Below are positions 48,001 through 58,009 of a stretch of DNA of 60,000 bases, piece by piece. A program made the position numbers and the translations under genes. Origin of the DNA: Hydractinia symbiolongicarpus (Eukaryota; Cnidaria; Hydrozoa; Anthoathecata; Hydractiniidae); the NCBI RefSeq assembly GCF_029227915.1, contig NC_079877.1:9054001-9114000 (forward strand). The letters are read 5' to 3'. The notes beneath the pieces are model-generated. The model saw nothing but the letters and a program-made list of their open reading frames with translations. It was not told the DNA's origin and ran no database searches. The stretch's first letter is position 1. Every line of letters begins with the position of its first letter.

Positions 48001-51000
48001 AAGTTTTTTAGAGGTTGTATATGAAAAAATAGGGATTGCATCACAAGATTTAATTTAAGGGGTCAATGTGATGATAAGTTACGTTATATTAAAAAATGAC
48101 GCTTTTGCAAGGATGTCATTGAAATAAAAAAGGAACAGAAAATAATAACCTTAGACTGCCCCACCTCAATTAAACAGTAAAATATTTTATAATCTTCAAA
48201 AATTAAATTTGAAAAGTGATCTCCATTAAAATTTTTCATATATATTAGAGATTGAAGTTTTGGTCCGGAAGATTATTTCACACTTTTGCAGCTCTAGAAG
48301 GAAGGCTCTTTTGCGAAATTTTATGATGACCAAGGGAAGTGTAAGCCTCTGAAGCTCCTCTAGTTTAGTTTTGTGGCAGTTTTTGTCAGAAGGAATTTTG
48401 AATGCATGTAATCAGGAGCAATGTTATTTATGTTTTTTTTAAACCAACACAGCCTTGTTTTTTGATGAGCAAATTATTTAAAGAGTATGATCTGGTTTTT
48501 CTAATAAAGGTACGGTTACATTATATTCAGTTTTTAAGTTTTCACACGTCCTTACGTGGCAACAGGCAACCAGTCTGCACAAAACAACCAGAATACCAGC
48601 AGCAAACCAGCAGGCAACAGCAAATGATCAGAAAGTCTACTTGGTGGAGCAATAATAAATATATTTTTTCTTCTACTCTTTTATTTTAGCTGTGGGTTTT
48701 TTATGTAACTAAGTTAAGTATATGTACATCGAAGAAGACTTTTAGATAAATTTATATTGATTAATTTGTAATTACTTTTTCAATGGAAACATTATTTTAG
48801 CCTAGGTGTTTTTTACCTTTTAAGTACACTAGTGTTTTTTCAAAGCCAAACACAACAAAGATTGATGATCTATGACCTAGCGGTAGCATCACTATCATCC
48901 TAATTCTTAATTTTTTGGTTCAAGTTTTAACCTCCCCCCTCCCCCCACCTAACATTAAACTTTTTTCACACAAAGTTATACATATATTTTTTACAGACGT
49001 GAAAATTCTTTTAACACAAAAAGTATCAAAATGGGGAATTCTTATGTAAGTCAGTGATTTATTTCTTTTTTAATCAACTACAAACAACGATTGGCGGTTA
49101 TCATTCTTCTATCCTGCTACAAACATTTCTCAGAAATCCTAATTCCCTGAAGCAGTAACAGATTCTGACTTTTGATTACTCTTAATAAGACAAAAAAAGA
49201 ATTGTTGCCATTCGCAAAATATTTTTCTTTTCAAATAAAGCGATTTTTTATTTTTTGCTCAAAATTTGTCCAAAAATTACAATTCGCAAAAGTCTTTGAC
49301 GCGAAATTCCTGCCTGATTGTTTTTGTCCCCAAAGTAATAGTTCATAAAATTAATGTATTACTTGACAATTGTTCCCAGTTACGGTCTCCACTAATGAAA
49401 GGACAAATACAAGACAAAGAAATGGTGCAAAGAACCTTTACTATGAAAATACTCATGGTTTTTCTGGGATACTAAAAAGATTAATTCTGTTTTCTTTGGA
49501 GAGAAGGAAAACGGTATGGTAACGGTAATTTACATCTGAAAAGTGATTAAAACATAGTACCAAACTTTGGTGAAAAAAGGCATCACATTGAACACTAATG
49601 ATCGTTTGGGTCAAAAATGTGTTGTTCCTGTAGTGAAAAAAGGGCCATTTTATAAGATTCGTTGCGCTAGCTTAGCTGTTTAAGTTATATGATTGTTTAA
49701 TGGCCTACCAAAGGCAATACACAACCTGTCTGTTTGCAGCCTAGACTGTTTCAAGTCGAAGTTGGATTGCTTTCTTTCTACTGTTCCTGATGAGCCACTG
49801 ATACCAAATTAGTTCAGTTTAGAAACTGAACATAATTTGACATGATGAAGTTGGATGCGTGAAGATCTTACAAAATCTACTTCAAAGTAAGTATTCATTA
49901 AATCCACCCATTTGTGCTATGGACTTTCCGAATGTTTTATTTTTTGAGCATTTTTCAGTGTGATTTGTTCTTATTTCGTTCTTAATAATAAAAACAAAAC
50001 AGTTTACCTTTCTTTTGTTCTTATTTAGCAAGTAAGTGCTTATATGAGACAATCTGTTTTACTGCTAATGGAGCTTTATAATTGTATTTGTGTATAATTG
50101 GGGCAATATAAATACTATTTGACCATAAAGAAACAATCCCAAGCACGAGTAAGATGTTTCATAGTATGTACCACAAGGCACAAGAGTTTGGCAGGCAAAC
50201 AATCTTTTTTTTTTCATATGCTTGAAAAAGGTCAGAGAGTTACTTCCTTTGTTGACTAGCAGAGTCTTGTCAATTGAGATAAAAGTTAGGTTATATGAGG
50301 CCTATGTAGGAAGTGTAATGTTGTACGGTAGTGAGACATGGGCAGTGAAGCAGGAAGATCTTGACCGTTTAGAAAGGAATGATATGAGAATGGTTAGGTG
50401 AATGTGTAATGCCAGTCGGAGAGACAGAAAGAGTTCAGATGAGCTAAGAAGCAGGCTAAGTATCAGTAGAATTATAGATGTTATCCAGATAGGGAGATTG
50501 AATTGACTGGGGCACTTGGAAAGAACGGAGGAGGATAATTGGGTAAAAAAGTGTAGAGACTTGATAGTTGAAAAATCGGAATTCTTTTTTTTACACAATT
50601 AGTTACAATTAGTTAATTAGTTACGAAAGGTTATTTTCAAACTATATATCCTTATTTTTTTGTTACAACACATTTGTCACGATTTTATAGCTAAAATACT
50701 ATTATCATCACCAAAAATATTAAGGCTCAACAATTCCTCTTTAAAATAAAATTCATTAATAATTAATTAGTTTTGCCGAATATAGCTTAAGTCTACCTCC
50801 TTGCCAATTTGTACAGAAAGAAATGACGTAATTATTAAAGAGAAACATTAATAACAGCAAAGATGATGCATTATGTAGAATTTTAATACAATCTTCATTA
50901 TGTTACACTGCACAAGCTTTAACTTTTGATAGCATTATTGTTTTACCTTAAAAATTTTAGACATGCTTTGAATTGGCTGGGGATTAAATTGGCTGGGGCA

Positions 51001-54000
51001 CTTGGAAAGAATGGAGGAGGAAAATTGGGTGAGAAAGTGCAGAGACTTGATAGTTCCTGGGGCAAAGCCCAAAGGCAGACCGAGAAAGACTTGGCAGGAG
51101 GTTATAAGGACAGACTTGATACAGAGGAAGTTGAGTTTAGATCTAACACAGTCGAGATCAGATTGGAAGAGGGTCATTACTATACCCCGTCCAACCCATG
51201 CTAGCATGGAAAACAGATGTTAAGCTGAGAATGATGATGATGATGATAGACTCACCCTTCTTTTTTATATTAAAACTTTTCAGATATCAATATCAAAAGG
51301 TTGTCTGCTTCGTCTTTTCTCTAATAATGGAACCATACTGCTGGTTCGTTGTTAGCGTTGTTAATCATGCAGCCATGATACGGTGTGCAGAAATCTTTTT
51401 ATTCAGAATATTTTTTTAACAGCGTTTGATGCAGCAGGGGATGCTAAAAAAGAATCTTTTGAAAAAAACAAAAGGCTATTGTTAAAAAAGTATGAATGAA
51501 GAAAAAAACTTTGCACACCGTTTATTCATGGGTTAGCCCAAGGTTCATTTAAAAACAGAAGCTGATGAAAAATAACGGGACTGTAAAAAGTTGGAGCTCG
51601 TAGAAGCAGATTTTTTTCTTGCTTATAATACATTTTTAAATAGAAATTTCTGCTGAGTCGGCAATTTTGGTGTTAAGTTAAGGTCATTTTATTATGTATT
51701 AAGGCCTATATATATTTTTAGAGAAAAGTAAAAAAAATGGAGAAATAAGACACTGAGTAAATAAGTCAGCTTTATATTTGGATAGCCATAAAAGGGTTAC
51801 TGCCACCTTAAGGAAACTTTGCTCAGAAGTAAAAAGAAAAATTTGCTTGTGCACTAACTTTTCAAAATTTTCATAGAAATTAGCAAAAAAGAGACAGGAA
51901 GGTACTTTGTAGCATCTGTTTTCAGCATCTTAAAATAGGCTGGACCTTTTCACTAAATACAAATTTGTTAAAAAGACTTGGATAAGGATTTAATAAAACT
52001 GGTGATCCTGTTTTACTAGTCACAAGGCGTTTCCATTGGATTTATTTAGCTTTAGTAAACTAATAACTTTTTCAACACTTACAGGGATAAGCATATTTCG
52101 AAAAATTTTACAGTTTAAAATAGCAATAGTGCTTGCTCGGCTTAGATAGATAGATAGATATTTTTATTTATCAATAGCAGTTATATATATACAATTAAAA
52201 TTAAAAGAAAATAAATATAAAGAAAAAGAAAATAAATATCATAATTAGTCAGGGTAACAAAATTAAAATATATAATGCTATTGAAGGGAGACCATACCTA
52301 ATAGCATAAAGCTAAGGCAAAGGGTATGGCCACCCTTGGACAATTACAGTAAACGATACGAGACGCACAAAACAACACACACATAAAAGTGGGTCAAATG
52401 ATAAACAGCCATGCGGGAAAATGGCCAAGTCTGACAATTCAGGAAGGATTAGTAAGAGGAAACAAAGTACTTTTTCAGATCACTTTTAAGATTAAAATAA
52501 TCAAGGGAAACAAATTTTCTAGTCATTAAAGACTGCAATTTATTCCAGGAATTAATGGCATTAAATCTAATTGAGTTTTTACCAAAAGAAATAGTATTAA
52601 AGGTAGGGAGATTGATCAAACCAATTTTCTCTGCCCGAGTGCCTTGAGCATGGGTGAAGTCAACCGCAAATGTATTAAGGATAGAAGCAGGCAATTTTTC
52701 ATGAAATAGTTTATGTAAAAATAGAATATTGTGACATTTGACAATATCAGAGAATTTGAGGAGCTCAAGATTACCATACAGGTGACTGGATGATGCTCTT
52801 CGAGATTCAAAAGACATGAGTCTAATAGCAAAATTTTGCAAAACAGTAATACGATTAACATCAAGACTGTTTGGCTGACCCCAAATTTGATTACAATATT
52901 GCAAGTGTGAATGAAAAATGGCATAGTAAACTAGAATAAAAACATTTAAAGGCACAAAGTGACGAAGTTTAGCTAAAGCTCCATTGGCCCTCTTGAGCTT
53001 GGCAACAGTATCATTGATCTGAGACTTCCAGCTTAAATCAGAATCTAATAGAACACCAAGATATTTAATACAATTACTAGGTATAAGCCTTTTACCATTG
53101 ATAAAAAGCCTAAAATCGTAATTAAGAGGTTTCCGTGTATGTTTAAAAACAATGTACTCAGTCTTACTAGCATTAAGAGAAATTTTATTGGCATTGAGCC
53201 AATGGCAAAGAAGCTTGAGGTCAAAATTCATTTGTTTGGCCAGTTGTTTCAAAGATTTACTGAAGTTTAAGAGATTGGTGTCATCAGCAAAGTGATGCAC
53301 CAAAGAAAAATTAATTGAACAATGCAGGTCGTTAATATAAATTAAAAATAAAAGAGGTCCTAAAACAGAGCCCTGAGGGACACCATGCCTGATAAGATTA
53401 CTAGTTGATATATTTCCATTGATGGATACAAACTGTTGACGTCCTGTTAAGTAAGACTTAAATAGTGAGAGTGGGGTACCACGAATTCCATAGTGAAAAA
53501 GCTTTTTAAGCAAAATTTCATGATCAACCGTATCAAAAGCCTTTTGAAGATCAATGAACACTCCACATGCATAATTTCCTTTATCAAGAGCATCCATAAT
53601 TTTTTGAGAGATGTTCAGAAGTGTTTGAGAAGTCGAGTAATTTTTCCTAAAGCCAAATTGATGCTTGTAGAGGGCGTTGTTTGCTTCGAGAAAACCATAC
53701 ACTCGTTTGTATATGATTTTTTCATATATTTTATCAATATTTGAGAGTAAGGATATAGGTCGGTAATTTGTTAATTCTAATTTGGACCCTTTTTTATAAA
53801 TAGGGATGGTCTTGGCAGTTTTTAGGTTTGTAGGAAAAATACCAGTTGTGAAAGACAAATTAATAAGTTTTGAAAGTGGTATAGATAATTCAGATTTAAC
53901 AAGAGTTAAAATATGGGCAGGAATACTGAATGGCCCAGAAGATTTACCAGGGTCAAGGGAAGAAATGCAATGCAGAACTTCTAAATCATCAGTTGGTGAA

Positions 54001-55528
54001 AGAAACATCGAATTAGAAGTAGAATTTTTTAGAAAAGAGGAGAAATGTTTTCGAGTGAACGGGATATTCATTCTGATGTTATCTGCAATTGAAGCAAAGT
54101 AATCATTAAAAGAATTAGCAATTGTCACTGGATCAGTTACAACAGAGTTATTAATGTTCATACAGGTGGGAGAAGCAGAAACAGAAGAACGAACAGAAAT
54201 AATATTTTTAACCCCTTTCCAAATATTGCCAATATTTTTTTGGTTATTGCTGAAATATTTATTGAGGAAATTACTCTTACTCATTCTACATAGAGATACA
54301 ATTTTGTTGCGGTACTTTTTAAAACTCTCTAGCAAGGAAGACTTTAAAAGTGGATCTTTCTCTCTTAAAAAGCATTTATGCAGATGGTCTCTTTTGATTA
54401 TTGAGGTAAGGATACCATTAGTAATCCAAGGATTGGATTTTTTTTTTCTTTTTTTGTTGCATGTTTTTTTTAGAGGAGCATGATTGACCAATAGACTGTT
54501 GATACAATTGTAAAAATTGTTAAACGATAAGTTGGGATCATCTACATTCAATTGTAGGATATCATCCCAATTTTTATTGTGAAGTTCGGTGAGAAAGTCA
54601 TTGTGATGAAATTTCTTCCAATCATGAACAAATATATCATCAGAGGTGTGCAAAGGATTGATTGCAGACAAGTTTTTTAAGACTAAGAACTGAGGGAAAT
54701 GGTCAGATATTGAACTTATAATATTACCAGACACAGTGTCCCACTTGGCTGAACTAAAATAAATATTATCAATAATCGTGCTAGAAACTTCAGTAACTCT
54801 TGTGGGAAGAATTATATGCGGGAGTAAGTTAAATTGCGAAGTAATATCGATGTAATCGGACACTTCATCGAGGGATGTCTGTAGATGCATCCAACAATCA
54901 TGTTTCTATCTTTGGCCCGTATAATTTCAATGAATTTAGATTCAAGCTCCTTGCTTTTATATGCAAGAGTATCCAGGTCGGGACGTTCAATAAATTGCAA
55001 GTGATTAGGGATGTACAAAAGAGCACCACCCTTTTCACCTTCAGTAGGTGTGTGCGTGAAGGAATAACCCGATAGATCGCAGTTAATAGGTGGGATTTTA
55101 GTCTGGAATTTGGTCTCAGTGATACCAATAACACTGGAATTGGCTGGTAGAGCTCAGACCCTCAATTGGGTAGAGCTCAGAACCTAATTGGGTCTGCGTA
55201 GCTTAAAATTAGCATTAAACACTCTAGAACTCCCCCATCTAAGCCATGGCCCCTCCTGGAAATAATAGACAGGGTGTATCCCTGTATGTTTGTGAGGCTA
55301 GCCAAGTAAAATATGCACATCTAGCTATCTCTTCTAAAATATGCAAATAAAGAAGAGAAGAAAGAAGTTATGGTTTCAAAAGAAAAACTTTGACAACAAG
55401 CAAAGAAGTGTTAAGTTCAGGAGAAAAATGTCAAAACACTAAAGAATACTAAAAAATAAACATAAAAGAAAAAAGGTTTTATTACCGTGGACAATCGCGA
55501 ACTTCTCACGCAGCTTTACACCCGACAT
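39048..55528 (-). CDS. BAG1: BAG family molecular chaperone regulator 1 (ubiquitin-like + BAG domain)
   Basis: A nucleotide-exchange cochaperone of Hsp70, linking it to the proteasome through its ubiquitin-like domain (family knowledge). Seven exons: 55486-55528, 47130-47255, 43563-43645, 43214-43327, 42843-42950, 39197-39259, 39048-39110. Borders are GT-AG and phases join exactly: 600 nt, 199 residues. Start: MSGVKLREKFAIVHG. The ubiquitin-like domain spans about residues 5-84 (KKHEIIIEVPPS, CGVPQHKQKLICKGKTL, SKVMVIGKK). The BAG domain spans about 88-190 (IEKIGRQTEELWRLFEEIK, GVEQGYLEKEQ, KNLESLDAL, then FLDAREKRKLLITKIN and GYLSTVDAEEE). These align with animal BAG1 (GIQKGFLAKEL, LKRKNLVKKVQ). 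The small exons are scattered over 16.5 kb: intron 1 (47256-55485), intron 2 (43646-47129) and intron 5 (39260-42842) are filled with repeats. The family call is strong; each small exon rests on splice signals, phase and homology from memory. Confidence 0.88.
39464..42223 (-). mobile_element. hAT-like DNA transposon, internally deleted, in BAG1 intron 5
   Basis: Perfect 15-bp inverted repeats bound the element: CAGGGTTCCCACAGA (39464-39478) and TCTGTGGGAACCCTG (42209-42223). TTATT flanks both ends (39459-39463, 42224-42228), a possible 5-bp target duplication; hAT elements normally make 8 bp, so superfamily and duplication disagree. Subterminal regions carry repeated TTTTCCCTGGGTC and TTTCCAGG motifs. 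The inside carries the transposase remnant listed separately. It lies wholly inside BAG1 intron 5, same strand as the gene. Confidence 0.8.
40144..41737 (-). pseudogene. Deleted transposase: BED-type zinc finger plus hAT dimerisation tail
   Basis: The first frame (41737 down to 40622, 371 codons) starts MKDQTYFSKDWLDH and has a BED-like finger (residues about 18-58: W, CKVCHK, then HTSGKTH). A conserved core follows (VVSFDESLN, EMDVLVRFFD, SSFLGHSAHQDLFSHF, SMDGPSVNFKF, DIGSCGLHTIHGAFK, DTPARRDDY). It loses homology near 40700. A second, shifted frame (40692-40144, 182 codons) continues with LTLSHGQASVERSFS, the hAT C-terminal dimerisation signature, then a long coiled coil. The region normally lying between these parts (by my recollection some 300 residues) is missing, so a single deletion with a frameshift explains the structure. 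It cannot make a complete transposase. Confidence 0.8.
43888..44583. repeat. 32-bp minisatellite, about 21 copies
   Basis: A head-to-tail array with a unit containing TTCTACCTTAAACACTGC followed by AAAGAAAAAAGA or AAAGAAAAAATG. Most copies are 32 bp and nearly identical; the two sub-variants (AAGAT and AATGT) alternate in higher-order blocks. It lies in BAG1 intron 2. It is not a CRISPR array, since the repeats abut and there are no unique spacers. Confidence 0.92.
45150..45575. repeat. Tandem repeat with a unit of about 128 bp, just over three copies
   Basis: Landmarks recur at 127-130 bp intervals: AAAAAGTATGCTGAA (near 45216, 45344 and 45474) and GGCCAAAATTGGTCCAAAA (near 45278, 45408 and 45537). 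The copies have diverged by substitutions and small indels. Short open frames here are frames within the repeat. In BAG1 intron 2. Confidence 0.85.
46527..46565. repeat. (AAAT)n microsatellite
   Basis: A run of AAAT units with an imperfect end, in BAG1 intron 2. The surrounding 45.6-47.1 kb is AT-rich with no recognised gene; the open frames there have no homology that I can see. Confidence 0.6.
47256..50255. other. BAG1 intron 1, proximal part
   Basis: No exon or named element was found. The sequence is AT-rich with several short open frames lacking homology. The plus-strand frame at 46817-47272 is only the reverse of the BAG1 exon at 47130-47255 plus flanking intron. Confidence 0.4.
50256..50575 (+). 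pseudogene. Non-LTR retrotransposon fragment (RT C-terminal region), copy 1
   Basis: The plus strand translates as RLYEAYVGSVMLYGSETWAV, EDLDRLERNDMRMVR, a stop where tryptophan is expected, then MCNASRRDRKSSDELR, SRIIDVIQIGRL and NWVKKCRDLIV. This is the conserved region after the RT domain of many LINEs, where a worn-out (K/R)..LYG.E(T/S)W motif is typical. It is 5'-truncated and stops abruptly near 50575. Opposite strand to BAG1, in intron 1. Confidence 0.75.
50576..50984. other. Sequence between two retrotransposon fragments
   Basis: AT-rich, no coding potential. It includes repeated AGTTA units near 50600 (ACAATTAGTTACAATTAGTT). It may be pre-existing intron between two insertions or a later insertion; no clean inverted repeats were found. 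Confidence 0.35.
50985..51240 (+). pseudogene. Non-LTR retrotransposon fragment, copy 2, with 3' end
   Basis: Begins at NWLG-like sequence that repeats the end of copy 1 (shared segment GGGGCACTTGGAAAGAA, then GTGTAGAGACTTGATAGTT or its variant). It continues PGAKPKGRPRKTWQEVIRTD, LSLDLTQSRSDWKRV and PRPTHASMENRC, and ends in a GATGAT tail (51227-51247). That is a normal LINE 3' end with a short tandem tail. About 410 bp of unrelated sequence separates it from copy 1. Confidence 0.75.
52141..55150 (-). mobile_element. Non-LTR retrotransposon (jockey/CR1-like), 5'-truncated, in BAG1 intron 1
   Basis: The element reads on the minus strand, like BAG1. Its 3' end (low coordinates) closes with a tetranucleotide tail, (TATC)n at 52143-52160, typical of non-LTR elements. 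The 5' end lies within the endonuclease domain near 55150 (SVIGITETKFQTKIPP), consistent with 5' truncation. The RT frame is intact; the endonuclease is broken (see the coding entry). The tail and uninterrupted RT frame suggest a fairly recent insertion. Confidence 0.8.
52449..54890 (-). CDS. Reverse transcriptase frame of the non-LTR element
   Basis: An 813-codon uninterrupted frame. Residues 1-70 are the end of an apurinic-type endonuclease (SISDHFPQFLVL contains the SDH signature). The RT domain runs from about 350 to 640: PIYKKGSKLELTNYRPISLL (about 363-382), FIDLQKAFDTVDH (445-457), GVPQGSVLGPLLF (503-515), the catalytic FADD (534-537) and IKYLGVLLD. Just upstream, in another frame (54900-55145), endonuclease sequence reads LYIPNHLQFIER and MIVGCIYRHPS. 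The expected segment with GDFN is missing at the junction near 54890, so a deletion with a frameshift has removed part of the nuclease. The RT may be intact but the element is probably not autonomous. Confidence 0.85.
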   Translation of the reverse strand: MHLQTSLDEVSDYIDITSQFNLLPHIILPTRVTEVSSTIIDNIYFSSAKWDTVSGNIISSISDHFPQFLVLKNLSAINPLHTSDDIFVHDWKKFHHNDFLTELHNKNWDDILQLNVDDPNLSFNNFYNCINSLLVNHAPLKKTCNKKRKKKSNPWITNGILTSIIKRDHLHKCFLREKDPLLKSSLLESFKKYRNKIVSLCRMSKSNFLNKYFSNNQKNIGNIWKGVKNIISVRSSVSASPTCMNINNSVVTDPVTIANSFNDYFASIADNIRMNIPFTRKHFSSFLKNSTSNSMFLSPTDDLEVLHCISSLDPGKSSGPFSIPAHILTLVKSELSIPLSKLINLSFTTGIFPTNLKTAKTIPIYKKGSKLELTNYRPISLLSNIDKIYEKIIYKRVYGFLEANNALYKHQFGFRKNYSTSQTLLNISQKIMDALDKGNYACGVFIDLQKAFDTVDHEILLKKLFHYGIRGTPLSLFKSYLTGRQQFVSINGNISTSNLIRHGVPQGSVLGPLLFLIYINDLHCSINFSLVHHFADDTNLLNFSKSLKQLAKQMNFDLKLLCHWLNANKISLNASKTEYIVFKHTRKPLNYDFRLFINGKRLIPSNCIKYLGVLLDSDLSWKSQINDTVAKLKRANGALAKLRHFVPLNVFILVYYAIFHSHLQYCNQIWGQPNSLDVNRITVLQNFAIRLMSFESRRASSSHLYGNLELLKFSDIVKCHNILFLHKLFHEKLPASILNTFAVDFTHAQGTRAEKIGLINLPTFNTISFGKNSIRFNAINSWNKLQSLMTRKFVSLDYFNLKSDLKKYFVSSY
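55151..55485. other. BAG1 intron 1, 5' end
   Basis: Contains a duplicated motif GGGTAGAGCTCAGA (and variant GGTAGAGCTCAGACC) at about 55145-55185 and a GC-rich stretch at 55225-55280 that looks like part of another repeat. No exon except the BAG1 start beginning at 55486. Confidence 0.35.
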
Positions 55529-55973
55529 TTTGATTTTTGGCTTCTTTTCTCAGTTAAATTTAAAATGCGATGGGGGGTTATCGAGGTGAAACAAACATTC
55601 GTTTCGTTTCAGCGATCATGCGCTTACATTTTTCAGCTCACTTTTTAACTAAAACTCAATCAAAGTTAGCTCGCTACCTAGCATTACTTTCACTTTACTC
55701 TTTGTCTAGCTAACAAATCAACCTTTGCAACGTTTACTTAAAGCCTACTGTTAAAGTGAAGAGTAATTTCTGTATTGTATATAAAAGAGTCCCGTTGAAT
55801 TTTTATAGAAGAAACGTTTTTTACTCTCCTATTCGTCACAGGCACTGGCTTACCATACAAACTCAGGCATGCATGGCGCCAACTTTTTTTGCCCAGCAGT
55901 CCTAAGAATGAAAGAAGAAACTGCTGGACCACACGACGGGTTTAAATCTTGCATATCTGGCTGGCTGTAATAA

Positions 55974-55999
55974 TTTCTTACCTAGGCCTAGGTAAGAAA
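55974..55999. repeat. Perfect 26-bp palindrome
   Basis: TTTCTTACCTAGG followed directly by its exact complement, with no spacer. About 450 bp upstream of the BAG1 start, and only 3 bp from a second, longer palindrome. Confidence 0.95.
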
Positions 56000-56002
56000 T
56001 GC

Positions 56003-56042
56003 TGTAATTCCCTTTTAGCCTATAGGCTAAAAGGGAATTACA
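56003..56042. repeat. Perfect 40-bp palindrome
   Basis: The half-site TGTAATTCCCTTTTAGCCTA (56003-56022) is followed directly by its exact complement (56023-56042), with no spacer. Together with the 26-bp palindrome it forms a 69-bp block able to extrude two cruciforms or hairpins. Confidence 0.95.
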
Positions 56043-56649
56043 TCATTGCTTCTAGACCCAACAGAGTTACCTTTTTGGCAAACTAGGTAAAGTGCATTAA
56101 AATACCTATGGCATAGGAAAGAGAGATTCACTAAGGCTGAGCAATACTACTAAAATTTTTTTTGTAGTCTCATACCTGCTAATTTATAATAATCGTTTGA
56201 TCTTATATAGGTGGCCATCACCTGCATTAGTATTTATACTATCTGATGATCTTCCCGTAGGTATTTATTTAATGTAAAATATACAGTTATCTCACAGGAA
56301 ATAAATACAATACCCTTCACATATGCTTAAAATTCTTGTAATCTTATTTGAGCCTGAAAATAAGTATTTAATAGAACATGTCTAAATGCACATAAAGTTT
56401 CACAAAAAATTTATGATTTATTTTTATTTTTATGGTTAGAGCCTTGATTGTTTACTTTCTCTTTAATTCACCTTAACAGTGTTATAACAATATTGTTAAC
56501 CCCTGTGCTCTCACTCATAATAATTATTAAACAAACTGCTACGGCTATAGTAAACAAACTTTAAACACAAATAATTGGGAATTTTATTTTACCATGTTTA
56601 GTATTTAGGTTAAGTAAATTATCAGTTTCCAGTTAGCCTCCGTTAGTTA

Positions 56650-57780
56650 GGGTCACTCACGTCTGTTGTGCTCAACCGGCGTTCACCTCAACGGTGTCTT
56701 CTTGTACTGTTCCAATACCTGCAAAGGGTAGTGGAATAGATGTAGCATTCTTAAGGACTGTCAGGAGATTGTTGTTCAGGTCTTGATTCTGTTGCATATA
56801 TAAGACCTGGGGCTCATCAGGTACAGTCTGAAGAAAATTGTCAAGATAGGTTTTAAACTTCCCTACTATGCGTCCAATCGAGTTAAATCTCTTAGCTTTC
56901 TGGGAAGAGAGTTAAAGGATAACGAAAAGATAAGTGCAGAAGGGAGTAGTGAAGGAAGAAGAGAAGAAGAATCATAGATTTTTCGCAACAAACTTGATTG
57001 TACTAATTCGAGTACTTCGAAGAAGGTGACCATAACTGTGAGCAATATTCTAGATGAGGTACAACTAGTGATCTCCATAGTATAAGCATAACAACTGGTT
57101 TTCTTGATTGAAACACTGGAAGGATCCAGCTTGACAATCATTTTCCTTTTTCATTGTTGATATAAATCATGAAGGTACAGTGCTCAGAATTACTCCTGAG
57201 TCCTTAACTTAATTCTTGGTTGTTATGGTTTCTCCGGATGGTGACTTCTAGGTAGATTGCTTCAGTTCATGGTTTTTACCGTATTGTAATAATTCAAATT
57301 TTGTTTCATTAAAAAACATATTGTTGTGATTTGCCCAGGCATAAATGTGGTTCAGTGACATTTTAAGATTCTCTGAATCGTTAGGGGTGAGTATGTGTTG
57401 ATGCAAGTGTGTGTTGTCCGCAAAACTTAGAGGAGTGTGCTTTGACGAATGCTTTTATCGATATCATACGAGAGTGATAAAGAGAACATGCACTGGTGAA
57501 GAGATGCTGCCATTTGCATAGACCATTTGAGACCGTTTTTTCCTGAATGCTGTTATCCAATCTAGAATTTATCCTTGTATGCCTAGTTTTTAAACTTTTG
57601 TCGAATGCCTTTGCAAGGTCAAGATAAGTTACGTCTACATTTTTACATTCTTTGCGGGTTTGATAATTGTTCTTTGCAATTAAGGAGAAGCAGTCCTGGA
57701 AAACCATCTGGATTTGGAGCTGAGTTTAAGAACAATTTACTTATTGCATCTTTGATATCTTCTTGAAGAATGTTGGACGC
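56650..57780 (-). pseudogene. Decayed non-LTR reverse transcriptase copy
   Basis: Fragments in shifting frames on the minus strand match LINE RT: CKNVDVTYLDLAKAFDK (near 57620-57570, motif A), KWQH (near 57510), FADNTHLHQH (near 57420, motif C with N for D), then IYAWANHNNMFFNETKFELL and LQYGKNHELK. Frameshifts, stops and a missing stretch between motifs A and C show a long-dead copy of a lineage different from the one at 52141-55150. Confidence 0.75.
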
Positions 57781-58009
57781 ATAAATTTTGTATTATTCGC
57801 ATTCGAGAATATTATGAGTTAATCTTTAAAAATGCTGGAAGTTAAGACTGAGAGAGTCGCTGGTTCAGACATTTGGTTCTTGTGTTTGGGGTTGACGAGT
57901 TTAAACGTCCCCCACTTGTCTCCAGCATGAAAAAAAATGACACAGAGTATGCGCACATGTTTATAAAATGATTAGGGTAAGTAAAAATACACTGAAATTT
58001 TTTCTTAAC

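Larger units (their letters stand above)
55529..56640. other. Region upstream of BAG1
   Basis: Includes the presumed BAG1 promoter (minus strand, just above 55528) and the twin palindromes. I see no clear TATA box or heat-shock element. The open frame at 55738-55932 (minus) has no homologue that I recognise. Confidence 0.4.

Noticed and set aside
53493-54483. Several plus-strand frames within the LINE
   Set aside because: They are shadows of the minus-strand reverse transcriptase frame.
55738-55932. Minus-strand frame of 64 codons upstream of BAG1
   Set aside because: No recognised homologue or splice signals; it lies in the presumed promoter region.
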